64,000 nt of DNA from Chitinophaga pollutisoli (GTDB lineage: Bacteria; Bacteroidota; Bacteroidia; Chitinophagales; Chitinophagaceae). Location of the stretch: assembly GCF_038396755.1 (NCBI RefSeq), contig NZ_CP149822.1:5052001-5116000 (forward strand), read 5' to 3'. Made by a program: the position numbers and the translations under genes. How positions within the stretch are numbered: the stretch's first letter is position 1; each line of letters opens with the position of its first letter. Below the pieces are notes generated by a model. It did no database searches. It was given only the letters and a program-made list of their open reading frames with translations, and was not told where the DNA came from. Of the stretch, positions 15,942 through 25,377 are shown in pieces.

Positions 15942-18302
15942 TTAGTTGTTGTCTTGCGCATGAATTTGCAGGGACGTTTGTTTCCCACGTATAGTAACGT
16001 TGTCGTTTTCAAGATATTGTTCATATTTCTTTATTACGTCGTCGGGTTGCTTTTTACCGTTGATGTAGAAGTCGTTCCCCTTCTTTTGGATATCGAATCC
16101 TTCGTTTCGGTCGATCAGTTTGTCGGATTCCAGCTTTTGCAGGAGGTTGTTGTAATTCCGGGAGGTAGCCCTGTTTTTTTCGGAGAGGCTGCGCTGGGCT
16201 TCGGCGTTGCGGAGGGCGCGTTCATGCTCTTTTTCCGCCCGTTCCCGGGCCATCGTCTGGTGCTTGTCGCTCAGGTCGCGCTGCACTTGTGTGCGAAGTA
16301 CCTCCTGGCGGGCCCGCTGGCTGCTGGCCATGGCCTCTGCCTGGAATTTAGCATTGTCGCGACGGTATTTTTCGGCATCGGTCCGGTATTTCGCCGCGTC
16401 CCGCCCGTATTTTTCAGCTTCCTTGCGGTATTTCAGCTCCTCTTTCTTCAGTTTCTCGATCGTCTTTTTGATTTCTTCCTGCTGCGCTTTCCAGTCGATC
16501 TTTTCGAGGTTTTTCAGCGCGTTTTTCATGGATTTTTCCCAGTCTTCCCGTTTGATTTTCTGCTTCACGGATTCGTCCAGGTCTTCCCATTTCAAATCGG
16601 TCATGGCGTCGAGGCGCATCCGTAGATTCGACAGATCTATATCCTGCAGTTGTTTTATCGCATGCAGCTGCATGTCCCTCACGTTGATATTCATGTTTTT
16701 CAACATGCTGGAGTCAAAGTTGAAATGCTTGTCGAAATTGAAATTGTGGTTGAATTTGAAAGATTGCTGCATGTTGATATAGCTTTCTTCAAACTCTTTC
16801 TTTTCCTCGGCCGACATATCGTCGATTGAGTTGTACGTTTTTTCCCTGCCCTGTTTGTCGCGGATGATGATCCTGCCACCGGGCACCACGGTATCGCCGG
16901 GGTTGTTAAAATGATACACTGTACTGGAACGCTTGTCAAACACCACTTGCTGCGGCCAGGCGGCCACCGGCGGAACCGGCGGCAGAGGCGGTGCGGCCGG
17001 TACGATGCCCATCTGCGGCGGCGCCGGCGGGGTGGGCGGTGCAAGCGGCATGGACGGTGCCAGGGCGAGCGCCAGCGGTTCGGGGCAAGCTTCGGGAGCG
17101 GGCGGGTTAGGCGGTACCGGCATGGCTGCAGGCACGGGCAGGCCCGGGATTTCCGGCTCGGTGATGAAATCTTTGGCGGAAGGGCTGGCGGAAGGGGAGG
17201 ACTGGGCAGCGGCGGCTGGTGAGGCTTTCGGAGCAATCGTATCCGTTTTTGCGTCTTGCTGGCGCTTGCTGTCGGGCGTGAGCCAAGCGATAGACACGAG
17301 GCCGGTTACGATGATCATGAGCGCCAGGAGTCGCTGGCTATAGTTGAGATGTTTCGTTTTCATTTCCATGATGCGTTTGATACGATGAAATAAATGGTGC
17401 CGGTCATGCGCGGCGGCCATGGCCATCGGGTTCACGGTAAGGCGGAATTCTTCCAGTGCCACCAGGGCTTTGGCGTAGTGCATGGGCTGAACGGTGCTGG
17501 CGAGCACGAGGTCGTCGCAGCAATGTTCGCGTTCCAGGCGGATGTTGCGGGAAATCCACCATACGAACGGGTTGAAGAAAAGGATCGTTTCTACAATGGA
17601 TTGGAAGATATTCAGGAGATAATCATTGCGTTTGATGTGCGCCAGCTCGTGCAGCAGGATGGCTTCCAGCTGTTCCGGGCTGAGATTGTTGACCATGGCG
17701 GCCGGGAGCAGGATAACTGGACGGAGGAAACCTATCATGACCGGCACCTGCAGGTTGGCGGAAATGAACAGTCCCACACGCTTCCCGATGCCCATTTTGC
17801 GGGAAAGGGCCCCGAGATGTTCCTCCCAAACGTTCCCCAGCGACGATAAACCCTGTTTGCGCAACGTTTTCAGCTGGGCCAGGTCCACGCAAAGGCGGAT
17901 CGTCATCAACGTCACACCCACCACGTAAATCGCCACCAGCAGCGGGAAGTAAGCTTCCATGCCAGGGAAAACAGCCTTCAGCCCCTCGTCTGGCGCCGGC
18001 GTGCTCGCAAAAGCAAGCGGAACGGGCATCGCGGGCATCCCTGCCCCGGCAACCATTACCACCGCCTCTGAAGCCTCGCGGATCGATTTCAGCTGCGTAA
18101 GAAACGTGGCGCCGAACCATCCCGCAATACCTGTCAGCGACAGAAAGGAGAGATGATATTTGATGGATGGCCCGGCCTGTGGCCAAAGCCACAGCACGAT
18201 ACGCAAACAGAAAAAGACGCAGCAGCCCTGCCAGAAGGAATGCAGGATCGTCCAGCCGAAGGCCTGGATAAGGTCTGTCGTGAAAGGAAATAACGCGTGC
18301 AT
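15942..18302 (-). CDS. M56-family (BlaR1-like) membrane metallopeptidase
   Basis: A 786-residue protein. Hydrophobic helices occur near residues 15-40, 50-70 and 118-135. The zinc motif HELAH is at residues 218-222 in AILLHELAHIKRNDYLL, and a second acidic region is RLEREHCCDDLVL. A further helix lies around LLALMIIVTGLVSIAWL. The C-terminal half is unlike BlaR1: a proline-rich linker, then about 300 residues of charged coiled coil (KYRKEAEKYGRDAAKYRTDA), with no penicillin-binding sensor domain. It starts 10 bases after the BlaI-type repressor gene ends. In known pairs the M56 protease is activated by a signal and triggers cleavage of BlaI. The signal here is not a beta-lactam by any visible domain. 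Confidence 0.9.
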   Translation of the reverse strand: MHALFPFTTDLIQAFGWTILHSFWQGCCVFFCLRIVLWLWPQAGPSIKYHLSFLSLTGIAGWFGATFLTQLKSIREASEAVVMVAGAGMPAMPVPLAFASTPAPDEGLKAVFPGMEAYFPLLVAIYVVGVTLMTIRLCVDLAQLKTLRKQGLSSLGNVWEEHLGALSRKMGIGKRVGLFISANLQVPVMIGFLRPVILLPAAMVNNLSPEQLEAILLHELAHIKRNDYLLNIFQSIVETILFFNPFVWWISRNIRLEREHCCDDLVLASTVQPMHYAKALVALEEFRLTVNPMAMAAAHDRHHLFHRIKRIMEMKTKHLNYSQRLLALMIIVTGLVSIAWLTPDSKRQQDAKTDTIAPKASPAAAAQSSPSASPSAKDFITEPEIPGLPVPAAMPVPPNPPAPEACPEPLALALAPSMPLAPPTPPAPPQMGIVPAAPPLPPVPPVAAWPQQVVFDKRSSTVYHFNNPGDTVVPGGRIIIRDKQGREKTYNSIDDMSAEEKKEFEESYINMQQSFKFNHNFNFDKHFNFDSSMLKNMNINVRDMQLHAIKQLQDIDLSNLRMRLDAMTDLKWEDLDESVKQKIKREDWEKSMKNALKNLEKIDWKAQQEEIKKTIEKLKKEELKYRKEAEKYGRDAAKYRTDAEKYRRDNAKFQAEAMASSQRARQEVLRTQVQRDLSDKHQTMARERAEKEHERALRNAEAQRSLSEKNRATSRNYNNLLQKLESDKLIDRNEGFDIQKKGNDFYINGKKQPDDVIKKYEQYLENDNVTIRGKQTSLQIHAQDNN

Positions 18303-18312
18303 AAAACGAGTA

Positions 18313-18711
18313 TTACGACTGTTTTTTATCGATTTCGTTCAGATATTCCCGAATGCGGTCGAGCTCCTCGCGCGACGAACGGTGACCGCCCAACGCCTGC
18401 AAAACCAGCTGGGACGCGGAACCGGAAAAAACCGTATCGATCATCTTGTTCAACAACTGCGCCTGTGTTTCTTCCTTTGGAACGGCGGCTTCATAAATAT
18501 GTGTCTTCGCGCTTGCATCCCGCTGCAGCAAGCCCTTTTCATGCATGATCTGCATCAGCTTCAAGGTAGTGGTATAACCCGCTTCCTTCTGCTTCTCCAG
18601 GATTTCATGCACTTCCCTCACCGTGCTGGCCCCACGCTCCCAGAGGATCGTGAGAATTTCCAGCTCGCTTTCGGTTGGACGTACATGTTTGTTGTTTGCC
18701 TTGTTCTCCAT
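18313..18711 (-). CDS. BlaI/MecI/CopY family transcriptional repressor
   Basis: A 132-residue winged-helix repressor starting at ATG 18711 (MENKANNKHVRPTESELEIL). The family motif is WERGASTVREVHEILEKQ, then GYTTTLKLMQIMHEKGLL; the dimerisation tail follows. An SD-like AAGGAGA precedes the ATG. The promoter is TTG-N18-TACATTTG, overlapped by two dyads TACGA-N6-TCGTA whose centres are 24 bp apart, as expected for an autoregulated repressor. The gene is co-oriented with and 10 bases from the M56 protease. It also lies in frame with the upstream sterol desaturase ORF (see that entry). Confidence 0.93.
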   Translation of the reverse strand: MENKANNKHVRPTESELEILTILWERGASTVREVHEILEKQKEAGYTTTLKLMQIMHEKGLLQRDASAKTHIYEAAVPKEETQAQLLNKMIDTVFSGSASQLVLQALGGHRSSREELDRIREYLNEIDKKQS

Positions 18712-19686
18712 GATATCTCTCCTTTGTACGAATTTCTTCGTAATCAAATGTACGATAGTTTTCGTAAATGCAAAATGCCGGGGATTATTTTTGGATAAGC
18801 GGTATGCCGGCAGGAGGAGCGGAGGGGGAGAAACGGAGCTGCGGAGGGCTTTGGCAGTCTTTCCGTTGCCATCCCTGTCCCAGCCCGGCGCCCCGAAAAC
18901 ATACATCCACGCTTCTTTCCAGGTGCGCGCCCGGCGCAGGTCGCGCCAGATCGCCGCCCATTCGTGCGTGGCGATGCGCAGGGGATTGTATGTTTCGATG
19001 TTCACCGTCAACCCATAAACCGGCCTTTCCTCCTCCGGCTGGAAAGTGCCGAAAAGGCGATCCCAGATGATCAGGACGCCGCCATGGTTACGGTCGAGAT
19101 ATTTGATTTCGGAAGAATGATGCACCCGGTGGTGCGAGGGCGTATTCAGCACATACTCCAGTGGGCGCGGGAGTTTATGGATGGCTTCGGTATGGATCCA
19201 GAACTGATAAAGCAGGCTGATCGATTGCATGGCCATGACCATCGCCGGATGAAAACCAAGGAGCGGCATCCAGATCCAGAACAGGAATGCCCCGCTCAGG
19301 TTGCCCGTCCATGTTTGGCGGAGGGCAGTGGAGAGATTGTACCGGCGGCTGGAATGGTGGACGACGTGCGAAGCCCAGAAATAACGGATTTCGTGGCTGC
19401 TGCGGTGGAACCAGTAATAGGTGAGGTCATCCGCAAAAAAACACAACGCCCATACCCACCAGAGCGATGCGTCGAGCGTGAAGAAGCGGAATTCGTAAGC
19501 GGCAGAATAAATGAGAAAGATGACGGCTTTCGTGAAAAGCCCGATGATAACGTTCCCCAGCCCCATGGCGATGCTGCTGGCGGCGTCTTTCGTTTCGTAG
19601 AGATCCCGTTTTTCCACCGCGGAAAAAATCACCTCGGCGGTAATGAGCAGGATAAAACCCGGTATGGCGAAATGTATAAGGTCCAT
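18313..19686 (-). CDS. Sterol desaturase family protein, ORF runs on into BlaI
   Basis: Residues 1 to about 285 form a membrane-bound fatty acid hydroxylase/sterol desaturase. There are hydrophobic helices and a di-iron histidine cluster: WFHRSSHEIRYFWASHVVHH, then TEAIH and TPSHHRVHHSSEIKYLDRNHGG. The enzymes oxidise lipids in the membrane; the substrate is unknown. After WDRDGNGKTAKALR the frame passes through the BlaI promoter and operators and joins the repressor at residue 326. Such a fusion would translate regulatory DNA. One extra base in the G5 run at 18824-18828 would instead give a stop at 18785-18787 and a 300-residue enzyme. I regard the two as separate genes. Confidence 0.8.
   Translation of the reverse strand: MDLIHFAIPGFILLITAEVIFSAVEKRDLYETKDAASSIAMGLGNVIIGLFTKAVIFLIYSAAYEFRFFTLDASLWWVWALCFFADDLTYYWFHRSSHEIRYFWASHVVHHSSRRYNLSTALRQTWTGNLSGAFLFWIWMPLLGFHPAMVMAMQSISLLYQFWIHTEAIHKLPRPLEYVLNTPSHHRVHHSSEIKYLDRNHGGVLIIWDRLFGTFQPEEERPVYGLTVNIETYNPLRIATHEWAAIWRDLRRARTWKEAWMYVFGAPGWDRDGNGKTAKALRSSVSPPPLLLPAYRLSKNNPRHFAFTKTIVHLITKKFVQRRDIMENKANNKHVRPTESELEILTILWERGASTVREVHEILEKQKEAGYTTTLKLMQIMHEKGLLQRDASAKTHIYEAAVPKEETQAQLLNKMIDTVFSGSASQLVLQALGGHRSSREELDRIREYLNEIDKKQS
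18727..18773 (-). promoter_or_regulatory. BlaI-type promoter with two operators
   Basis: Dyad 1 is TACGA-N6-TCGTA at 18727-18742 and dyad 2 has the same arms at 18751-18766. On the reverse strand the -7 TACATTTG (18745-18752) lies between and overlaps them, and TTG (18771-18773) stands 18 bases upstream. A bound repressor would cover the promoter completely. Confidence 0.8.
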
Positions 19687-19803
19687 AAAAAACGGATCAT
19701 CTTTACTGGTAAGGGAGTGCGGAATATTCCTTTTGCCAAAAGTTAACGAAAATTCCCGTACCGGCCCTTCTTTACCGGAAAAGATGATCCGCTGGTGACG
19801 GGC

Positions 19804-20424
19804 TTAGAAGCGGCCCGCCTTGATGGTGAAATGTGCGGACGGCCCGCTCAGTTTCTCGTCGGTTATTCCTGCCGTCCCCGAGCCCCGCACAAAGCGGTAC
19901 GATCCGCCGATGCCCAGCCGCAGGTACGAAGTGATATTCATTTCCAGGTTGAGGTGCGGCTCTCCCACGAAGAAGCTGCTGTAACCGATAGATTCGTAAT
20001 CTTCCCAGTTCTTGTACCGCTCGTTCATAAACACGCCGCCGCCGCCAACGAGGGCGCCCACGGCGAGGTGCACGAGCTTGTTGCCCTTGATGGTATATTC
20101 CGGAACAAAGCCGGTATACCACATGTTCCAGTACATTGTTGCGTCGGAAGGATTGGTGCGGGGGGCTTCGATATTGTTGACCAGCGCATAGGCGCCCGCG
20201 CCCAGCATAAGTTTGCTGTTGAGCATCACGCCGGCGTATCCGCCCAGCAGCACGCCCAGTTCATCGTCGAAGCTGGTGAATTTGATGGTGGGGGCGCCGA
20301 ATCCGCCCACTCTTACCTTACCGCCTTTGGCGAGACTTTCGATTTTCTCCTGCGCAAGTGCCGGAACGGTGCAAAGCACGGCCAGGGCAAGCAGCAGGCG
20401 CTTACCTGTTTTGTTCATGTTCAT
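19804..20424 (-). CDS. Predicted outer membrane beta-barrel protein
   Basis: A 206-residue exported protein with a signal peptide cleaved near VPALAQ. The mature part alternates glycine-rich hydrophobic strands (LGVLLGGYAGVMLNSKLMLG, VHLAVGALVGGGGVFM) and ends HFTIKAGRF, with a terminal Phe typical of outer membrane barrels. No specific family is recognised. It is the last gene after the TonB receptor and DUF4249 genes (30-base gap), so it probably belongs to that operon. Confidence 0.72.
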   Translation of the reverse strand: MNMNKTGKRLLLALAVLCTVPALAQEKIESLAKGGKVRVGGFGAPTIKFTSFDDELGVLLGGYAGVMLNSKLMLGAGAYALVNNIEAPRTNPSDATMYWNMWYTGFVPEYTIKGNKLVHLAVGALVGGGGVFMNERYKNWEDYESIGYSSFFVGEPHLNLEMNITSYLRLGIGGSYRFVRGSGTAGITDEKLSGPSAHFTIKAGRF

Positions 20425-20454
20425 TGATTTTTTATGGGGTGATCTTTAGGTTGA

Positions 20455-21330
20455 TTAATGCTCCATTTGTATTGATTTCCATTCGATTGCCGATGTTCCG
20501 AACCATCCCAGCACACGGCCCTGCGAAGTATTGTCGATGTTCTTCAGGTTCGTGGGTACGTTCTCCAGGATCTTGGCGAACAATCCGCCCAGGTCGATCT
20601 GCGCCTGCACCTGGCTGAGGAACATATGACTGGGTTTCGTGCACGACCTGATGGTTACCGTCACGTTTTCTCCCAGCTGGAAAGGCTTGTCGTAATCCGT
20701 AATCCCTTCCGAAATCGGCTGGATAAAGTTCAGCCCGTCCGAAATGTTCTCCGCGAAGGATCCGTCGATGGCAAAGATATCTTCTACGCGACCCGCGCTG
20801 GTGGCGGAATTACGGGTGCTCCGGATCCAGTAGTAATCCGTACCGCCGGGGATGTCTTTAGCATAAAACCGGGCGTAAAACCCTTCTTTATTACTGATGG
20901 ATTCCTCTTTCGTTTTGAAATCGTAGGCCAGCGAATCCACCTGCGGCACGCGTTTGATCGTGTCCACCCCCTCAAAAATCCCTTCTTTCAACTCCACGCG
21001 CAGTTTGTAAACGTGCCCGATCACGCCGATGCGCTCAACACCCGGATCGTGGCTGTATACGCCGTTGGCAAAAGTAAAGTCATACGTCTTGTTGGCGGTA
21101 ATATCTGTCAAAGTCACTTTGGCGTCGCTCACCACGGGAGCGGAACCGCTGCTGGTGTACGGTACGGTTTGGGTGATGCGGATATCCTGTTTCCCCGGCA
21201 CGGAAGTAATCCAGGCGTCCACGACGGTAAAAGTTTTCCCGTTCGGAATATCGATATCGATCGCGTCCTCGCAGGCAGTAAATCCGGCGGCGGCAAACAG
21301 GAGGGCGATGGCGGTGAATGTCCTTTTCAT
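20455..21330 (-). CDS. DUF4249 lipoprotein
   Basis: A 291-residue lipoprotein with lipobox FTAC (AAAGFTACEDAIDIDIPNGK), so the mature protein starts at Cys20. The body shows the DUF4249 pattern: VVDAWITSVPGKQDIRITQT, a DAKVTLTD strand and a C-terminal LGWFGTSAIEWKSI segment. In Bacteroidota these lipoproteins are usually encoded right after a TonB-dependent receptor, as here (17-base gap). They presumably act as surface-exposed partners like SusD. The ligand is unknown. Confidence 0.88.
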   Translation of the reverse strand: MKRTFTAIALLFAAAGFTACEDAIDIDIPNGKTFTVVDAWITSVPGKQDIRITQTVPYTSSGSAPVVSDAKVTLTDITANKTYDFTFANGVYSHDPGVERIGVIGHVYKLRVELKEGIFEGVDTIKRVPQVDSLAYDFKTKEESISNKEGFYARFYAKDIPGGTDYYWIRSTRNSATSAGRVEDIFAIDGSFAENISDGLNFIQPISEGITDYDKPFQLGENVTVTIRSCTKPSHMFLSQVQAQIDLGGLFAKILENVPTNLKNIDNTSQGRVLGWFGTSAIEWKSIQMEH

Positions 21331-21347
21331 ATGATCGTGCTTGGAGA

Positions 21348-23717
21348 TTAGAATTTGAAGTTATAAGTGATACCGGGGATGATGGACCCGATGATGCTGA
21401 GGCGAACCGCTTCCTTCTTGGAAGGATCGTCCGGGTTTTGGCGGAAGTACACGGTGTAAGCGTTCCTCCGGGCATATACGTTATACAGGCTCACTACCCA
21501 TTCCCCTTTCCAGCGTTTTAGCTGCTTGCCTTTGTAGGTAAAGGAAAGGTCGAGGCGATGAAAGGGCTTGAGGCGGTAGTTATTTCGCTTTTCGGTGGTG
21601 TTGTAGGGAACATCCCAGTCCTGGAACTCGAGGCGCGCATCGGCGAACGTAGCCGGCGTACCCGAAGCGAACATCCAGTTGGCGCTGAAGCTCGCGCGCT
21701 TGTTCAGCTCATGGCTCATCACGATGTTCAGGTTGTGGGTGCGGTCGTATCGGTTGATGAACCACTCGTTCAGGCTCAGCCCCGGCGTTTTGCGTTCCGA
21801 ACGGCTGAGGGTGTAGCTCACCCAGCCTGTTGTGGCGCCAATGTCTTTCTTCACATACAATTCCAACCCGTATGCGCGCCCTTTCGCCGCGAGCAGATCG
21901 CCTTCGATGTACTCGTTCAGGTCCAGGTCGGCGTTGTCGATGAAATCCAGCTGGTCTTGCATGGATTTATAAAACACCTCGGCCGACAGCTCGAACTTAT
22001 CACCGGGCGCGTTATAAAAATAACCGGCCGTCACCTGGTCCGTCAGCTGCGGTTTCACGTTGTTGGAAACCGGCGTCCAGATGTCCACGGGGGTGGGGGA
22101 GGCGGTGTTGCTCAGCTGGTGCATGTATTGGGCCGACCGGCTGAAAGCCGCCTTGATGGCCGATGAGCTGTTGATGGCATAGCGCGCGGAAATGCGGGGC
22201 TCCAGGAAGTAGTAGTCGGCGATCGTTTTGCCGCTTTCGTAATCCTTCGTGCCGAGGAAGCGCTTGCGTGTGCCAGCCACCGTATCCGCATAATAGTAGG
22301 CAGTGCCTTTGCCAATATACTGGAAGCCCGACAGGCGTACGCCGTACTGAACACCGAACTTGTTGCCCGCTTTCCACTCGTGGTCGAGGTATAGCGCGCC
22401 TTCCAGTGCGTTTTTATCTTTCAGGTTGATATTGAACTGCTGGTCGCCTTCGCGGGCGAGGCTCCGGCCCGGCCTGAACGTATAATACGTGCCCTGCACC
22501 CCGAAATGCAACGTATTGCTGGCGTTCAGGTAATAGGTAAAGGCGGGCTTCACGCCGTAGTTGATGATGTTGGATTTCCAGCTAAACTCCTGGCTGGAGG
22601 TGGATTTCTCATCGCTCAGGAACTTCAGGCTGTAATCGTATTTCGTATAATACGTGGTGAGATTCATGAACAGGCGGTTATTGAAAATGTGGTTCCAGCG
22701 CAGCGATGCGGTGTTGTTGCCCCAGTTCATATTGGCTTCTTTCCCGAACCCGAACACGTCGCGGCCGAAATAGCCGCTTACGAAAAGACTGTTGTTTTTA
22801 TTCAGCTGAAAATTGACTTTGGCCGTGAGGTCGTAGAAGTAGAGCTTGGTATCTTTCATATCACCTTTGAGGAAGGGTTTCATAAGCACGTCCATGTAAG
22901 ACCTGCGCCCCGCGATGATGAAGGAAGATTTGTCTTTCTGGATGGGCCCCTCCAGCGCCAGGCGGCTGAAGATATTGCCGATGCCGCCGGTCATGCCGAA
23001 TTTCTGGTTGTTCCCGTCTTTCATCCTGATATCCAGCACCGAAGCCGTTCTACCGCCGTATTCCGCGGGGAATCCGCCTTTAATGAGGTTGATATTCTTC
23101 ACCGCGTCTGGGTTGAAAACGGAAAAGAAGCCGAGCATGTGGGTGGAGTTGTACACCGGCGCTTCGTCGAGCAGGATGAGGTTTTCGTCGCCGTTGCCGC
23201 CGCGCACGTTGAAGCTGGCGGCGCCTTCGCCCACGGTATTGACACCGGGCAGCGTCTGGATGGTGCGGATTACGTCCACTTCACCCATAAACGTGGGCAG
23301 CTTCTTGATTTCCGCTATGTCCAGCTTGTTGAGGCTGGTGTTGAGGGTATTGATGTTTTTTTCCTGTTGCTTGGCGGAAATTACCACTTCATTCAGCTGG
23401 CGGTCCGATTGCCCCAGTTTCACATCCATCCTTTTGTTGGAAGTGAGGTCGATGGTGAATTGTTGCGCCTGGTAGCCGATATAGGAAAACTGGATGTCGT
23501 GTTTGCCGGCGGGCAGGGTGAGCGAATAAAAACCGTATTCGTTGGTTACGGTGCCAACGGAAGTGCCGGGCTTACCGATGGAAATGCCGATGAGGGATTC
23601 GCCGTTTTTTTCGTCTTTAACGTAACCGCTGATGGTGAACCGTTGCTGCGCGAAGGCCGTGTTGGCCGCGAACAAAACGAGTAAGATGTGCATCAGCAGT
23701 CTGGCTGTTGTTTTCAT
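21348..23717 (-). CDS. TonB-dependent receptor with carboxypeptidase-like N-terminal domain
   Basis: A 789-residue outer membrane receptor. ATG 23717 (MKTTARLLMHILLVLF) gives a signal peptide cleaved near AFAQ; the open frame upstream to 23810 is leader. Domains in order: a CarboxypepD_reg-like sandwich (FTISGYVKDEKNGESLIG), a plug (DVIRTIQTLPGVNTVGEGA, RGGNGDENLILLDEAPVYN) and a 22-strand-type barrel ending PGITYNFKF. It heads a three-gene operon with the DUF4249 lipoprotein and a small barrel protein. It probably imports a TonB-dependent substrate, which cannot be named. Confidence 0.92.
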   Translation of the reverse strand: MKTTARLLMHILLVLFAANTAFAQQRFTISGYVKDEKNGESLIGISIGKPGTSVGTVTNEYGFYSLTLPAGKHDIQFSYIGYQAQQFTIDLTSNKRMDVKLGQSDRQLNEVVISAKQQEKNINTLNTSLNKLDIAEIKKLPTFMGEVDVIRTIQTLPGVNTVGEGAASFNVRGGNGDENLILLDEAPVYNSTHMLGFFSVFNPDAVKNINLIKGGFPAEYGGRTASVLDIRMKDGNNQKFGMTGGIGNIFSRLALEGPIQKDKSSFIIAGRRSYMDVLMKPFLKGDMKDTKLYFYDLTAKVNFQLNKNNSLFVSGYFGRDVFGFGKEANMNWGNNTASLRWNHIFNNRLFMNLTTYYTKYDYSLKFLSDEKSTSSQEFSWKSNIINYGVKPAFTYYLNASNTLHFGVQGTYYTFRPGRSLAREGDQQFNINLKDKNALEGALYLDHEWKAGNKFGVQYGVRLSGFQYIGKGTAYYYADTVAGTRKRFLGTKDYESGKTIADYYFLEPRISARYAINSSSAIKAAFSRSAQYMHQLSNTASPTPVDIWTPVSNNVKPQLTDQVTAGYFYNAPGDKFELSAEVFYKSMQDQLDFIDNADLDLNEYIEGDLLAAKGRAYGLELYVKKDIGATTGWVSYTLSRSERKTPGLSLNEWFINRYDRTHNLNIVMSHELNKRASFSANWMFASGTPATFADARLEFQDWDVPYNTTEKRNNYRLKPFHRLDLSFTYKGKQLKRWKGEWVVSLYNVYARRNAYTVYFRQNPDDPSKKEAVRLSIIGSIIPGITYNFKF

Positions 23718-23998
23718 ATATTGGTTTTCAGTGTTGTGTGAATGGCAGAAGGATGGCCGGAAAAGGGTTCCGTTACATTTTCCGAACATATGACGTGCAA
23801 AATAGAACATACCCCTATCGTTGGGAAATTATTTCTGTGGAAACGGCGGATCAGGGGTTTTTCTGCCGGAGGATAGGGGATACCCGCCCCGGGGGGCGTC
23901 TCAAAGGGGATTAACAGGTATAACCGGTTACGAATCTGATAGAAATCATGTTTTTTCCCGCCGAAACGGCGCAATTTCATGATTGCGTACGAATATTG

Positions 23999-24207
23999 TT
24001 AGTCCAAAACGGCGCACTGGTACCCCAGGTCGCGCACGAATGAGATAACCTGATGCTCTTCCATCTGCAGGCATTCCACCCGCAGCACCTTGTCGCAATC
24101 CTCCAGGTCGAGGGTACACATGGTAACGGAAAACTCGCCGGACAAGGCGCGGATCACCAGTTTTTTTCTTTTTGGGTATTGATATTTGTTTTGAAGATGC
24201 CGATCAT
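23999..24207 (-). pseudogene. Small HMA-like (ferredoxin-fold) protein, apparent frameshift
   Basis: Reading from ATG 24207 gives MIGIFKTNINTQKEKN and an early stop. With one extra A in the A7 run (T7 on the + strand, 24161-24167) the frame continues as KKLVIRALSGEFSVTMCTLD, DLEDCDKVLRVECLQ, ISFVRDLGYQCAVLD to a TAA at 23999-24001, 69 residues in all. The pattern (strand, D-x-DCDKVLR helix, final GYxC) resembles small heavy-metal-associated-type proteins of Bacteroidota, but the classical CxxC metal site is absent. Family assignment is tentative. The break looks like sequencing error. Confidence 0.6.
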
Positions 24208-24302
24208 GGTCCGATTTTGAATTAATTTGCTCAAAATTCGCTCCTGGAAGCGTAACCGGCTTGCATTAAACGGATTAAAACTTACATAAAACGGATTTTC
24301 TT

Positions 24303-25300
24303 ATGCCAATGACCGTCACAAACGAACGCAAAGAAATCTTGTTTCACGACGATACGGTATTGTGCCCTGACTATTACAATGGCCAGGAACTGACCGAGCG
24401 GCACCACGAACTCGATATCAAGGCCGGAAAGGCCGATTTCCACGAAATCAGCTTCGATGGCGTGCTGATGGGCTTCGGGAAAGCTTATATCAACGAAAAG
24501 GTTCAGGTCGAGAGCCATGATACCCTGCAGCGCGTAGGTATGCATTTCATGATCAGAGGGGAAGTAACGGCCAATATCAAAGGCATGCGCAGCGCCATGC
24601 GCACCCGCCAGCTCGAACACAACCTCGTGTACACGCCCGAACCGGAAGAACAGATTAAAGTGGAACGCCAGCCTGAAATCCAGGTGTTTGCCCTCACTTT
24701 TATGAAAGACCGCTTCGTGCAGCTCGCCCGCCGCAACGGCCCCGTGCTGGAACAATTCGGCGAAAGCGTGGAAAACGACCGGCCGGTATTCCCCGACCGC
24801 TCCTACCAGATCACCCCGCGCATGATGCAGGTGATCGATGAAGTGCGGGACTGCCATTTCTCCGGCGGCCTCAAAAAACTATTTCTCCAGTCCAAAGCCA
24901 TCGAACTGCTGGCGCTCGAATGTGAGCAGATCGAACTGCTGTCGGGCGGGCGGTATGGGATAGAACGTCCGGAAGTCAACCGGACGGAGGAAGAGCGTAT
25001 CCGCTACGCCCGCGACCTGCTGCTGGCCAATGCCCAGGAGCCCCCGTCCCTGGGAGAACTTTCGCGGCTGGCAGGCCTCAACGAATTCAAACTGAAAAGC
25101 GGTTTCCGCAAAGTATTTAACAATACCGTGTTCGGTTACCTCAGCGAGCACCGCCTCGACGAAGCCCAAAGGCTCATCCGGACTGGCGCGCATAGCTTTA
25201 CCGAAATCGCGGACGAACTGGGGTATTCCTCCCTTCAGCACTTCAGTAATGCTTTCCGAAAAAATTCGGTTGCAGCCCCAGGGAGTTCCAGGCACGGTAA
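24303..25300 (+). pseudogene. AraC-family transcriptional regulator, apparent frameshift in the last helix
   Basis: From ATG 24303 the protein has a sensing domain (residues 1-200) and a C-terminal AraC-type double helix-turn-helix. The first helix-turn-helix is PPSLGELSRLAGLNEFKLKS and the second is SFTEIADELGYSSLQHFSNA. In the observed frame the end is FRKNSVAAPG and runs on to 25442, past a terminator. With one extra A in the A6 run at 25259-25264 it reads FRKKFGCSPREFQAR and stops at 25298-25300, which is the normal family ending (332 residues). The divergent HMA-like gene upstream may be a target. Effector unknown. Confidence 0.88.
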
Positions 25301-25320
25301 CCCGGTTGGAAAAAGACATA

Positions 25321-25355
25321 AAAAAGGCCGCCACTGTCCGACAGTGCGGCCTTTT
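25321..25355. terminator. Bidirectional terminator between AraC and SDR genes
   Basis: AAGGCCGCCACTGT pairs with ACAGTGCGGCCTT, with one bulge, over a CCG loop, and is flanked by A and T runs. Its position just after 25300 supports the corrected AraC stop. Confidence 0.82.
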
Positions 25356-25377
25356 GCTATTCAAACCGATGTTTCCA

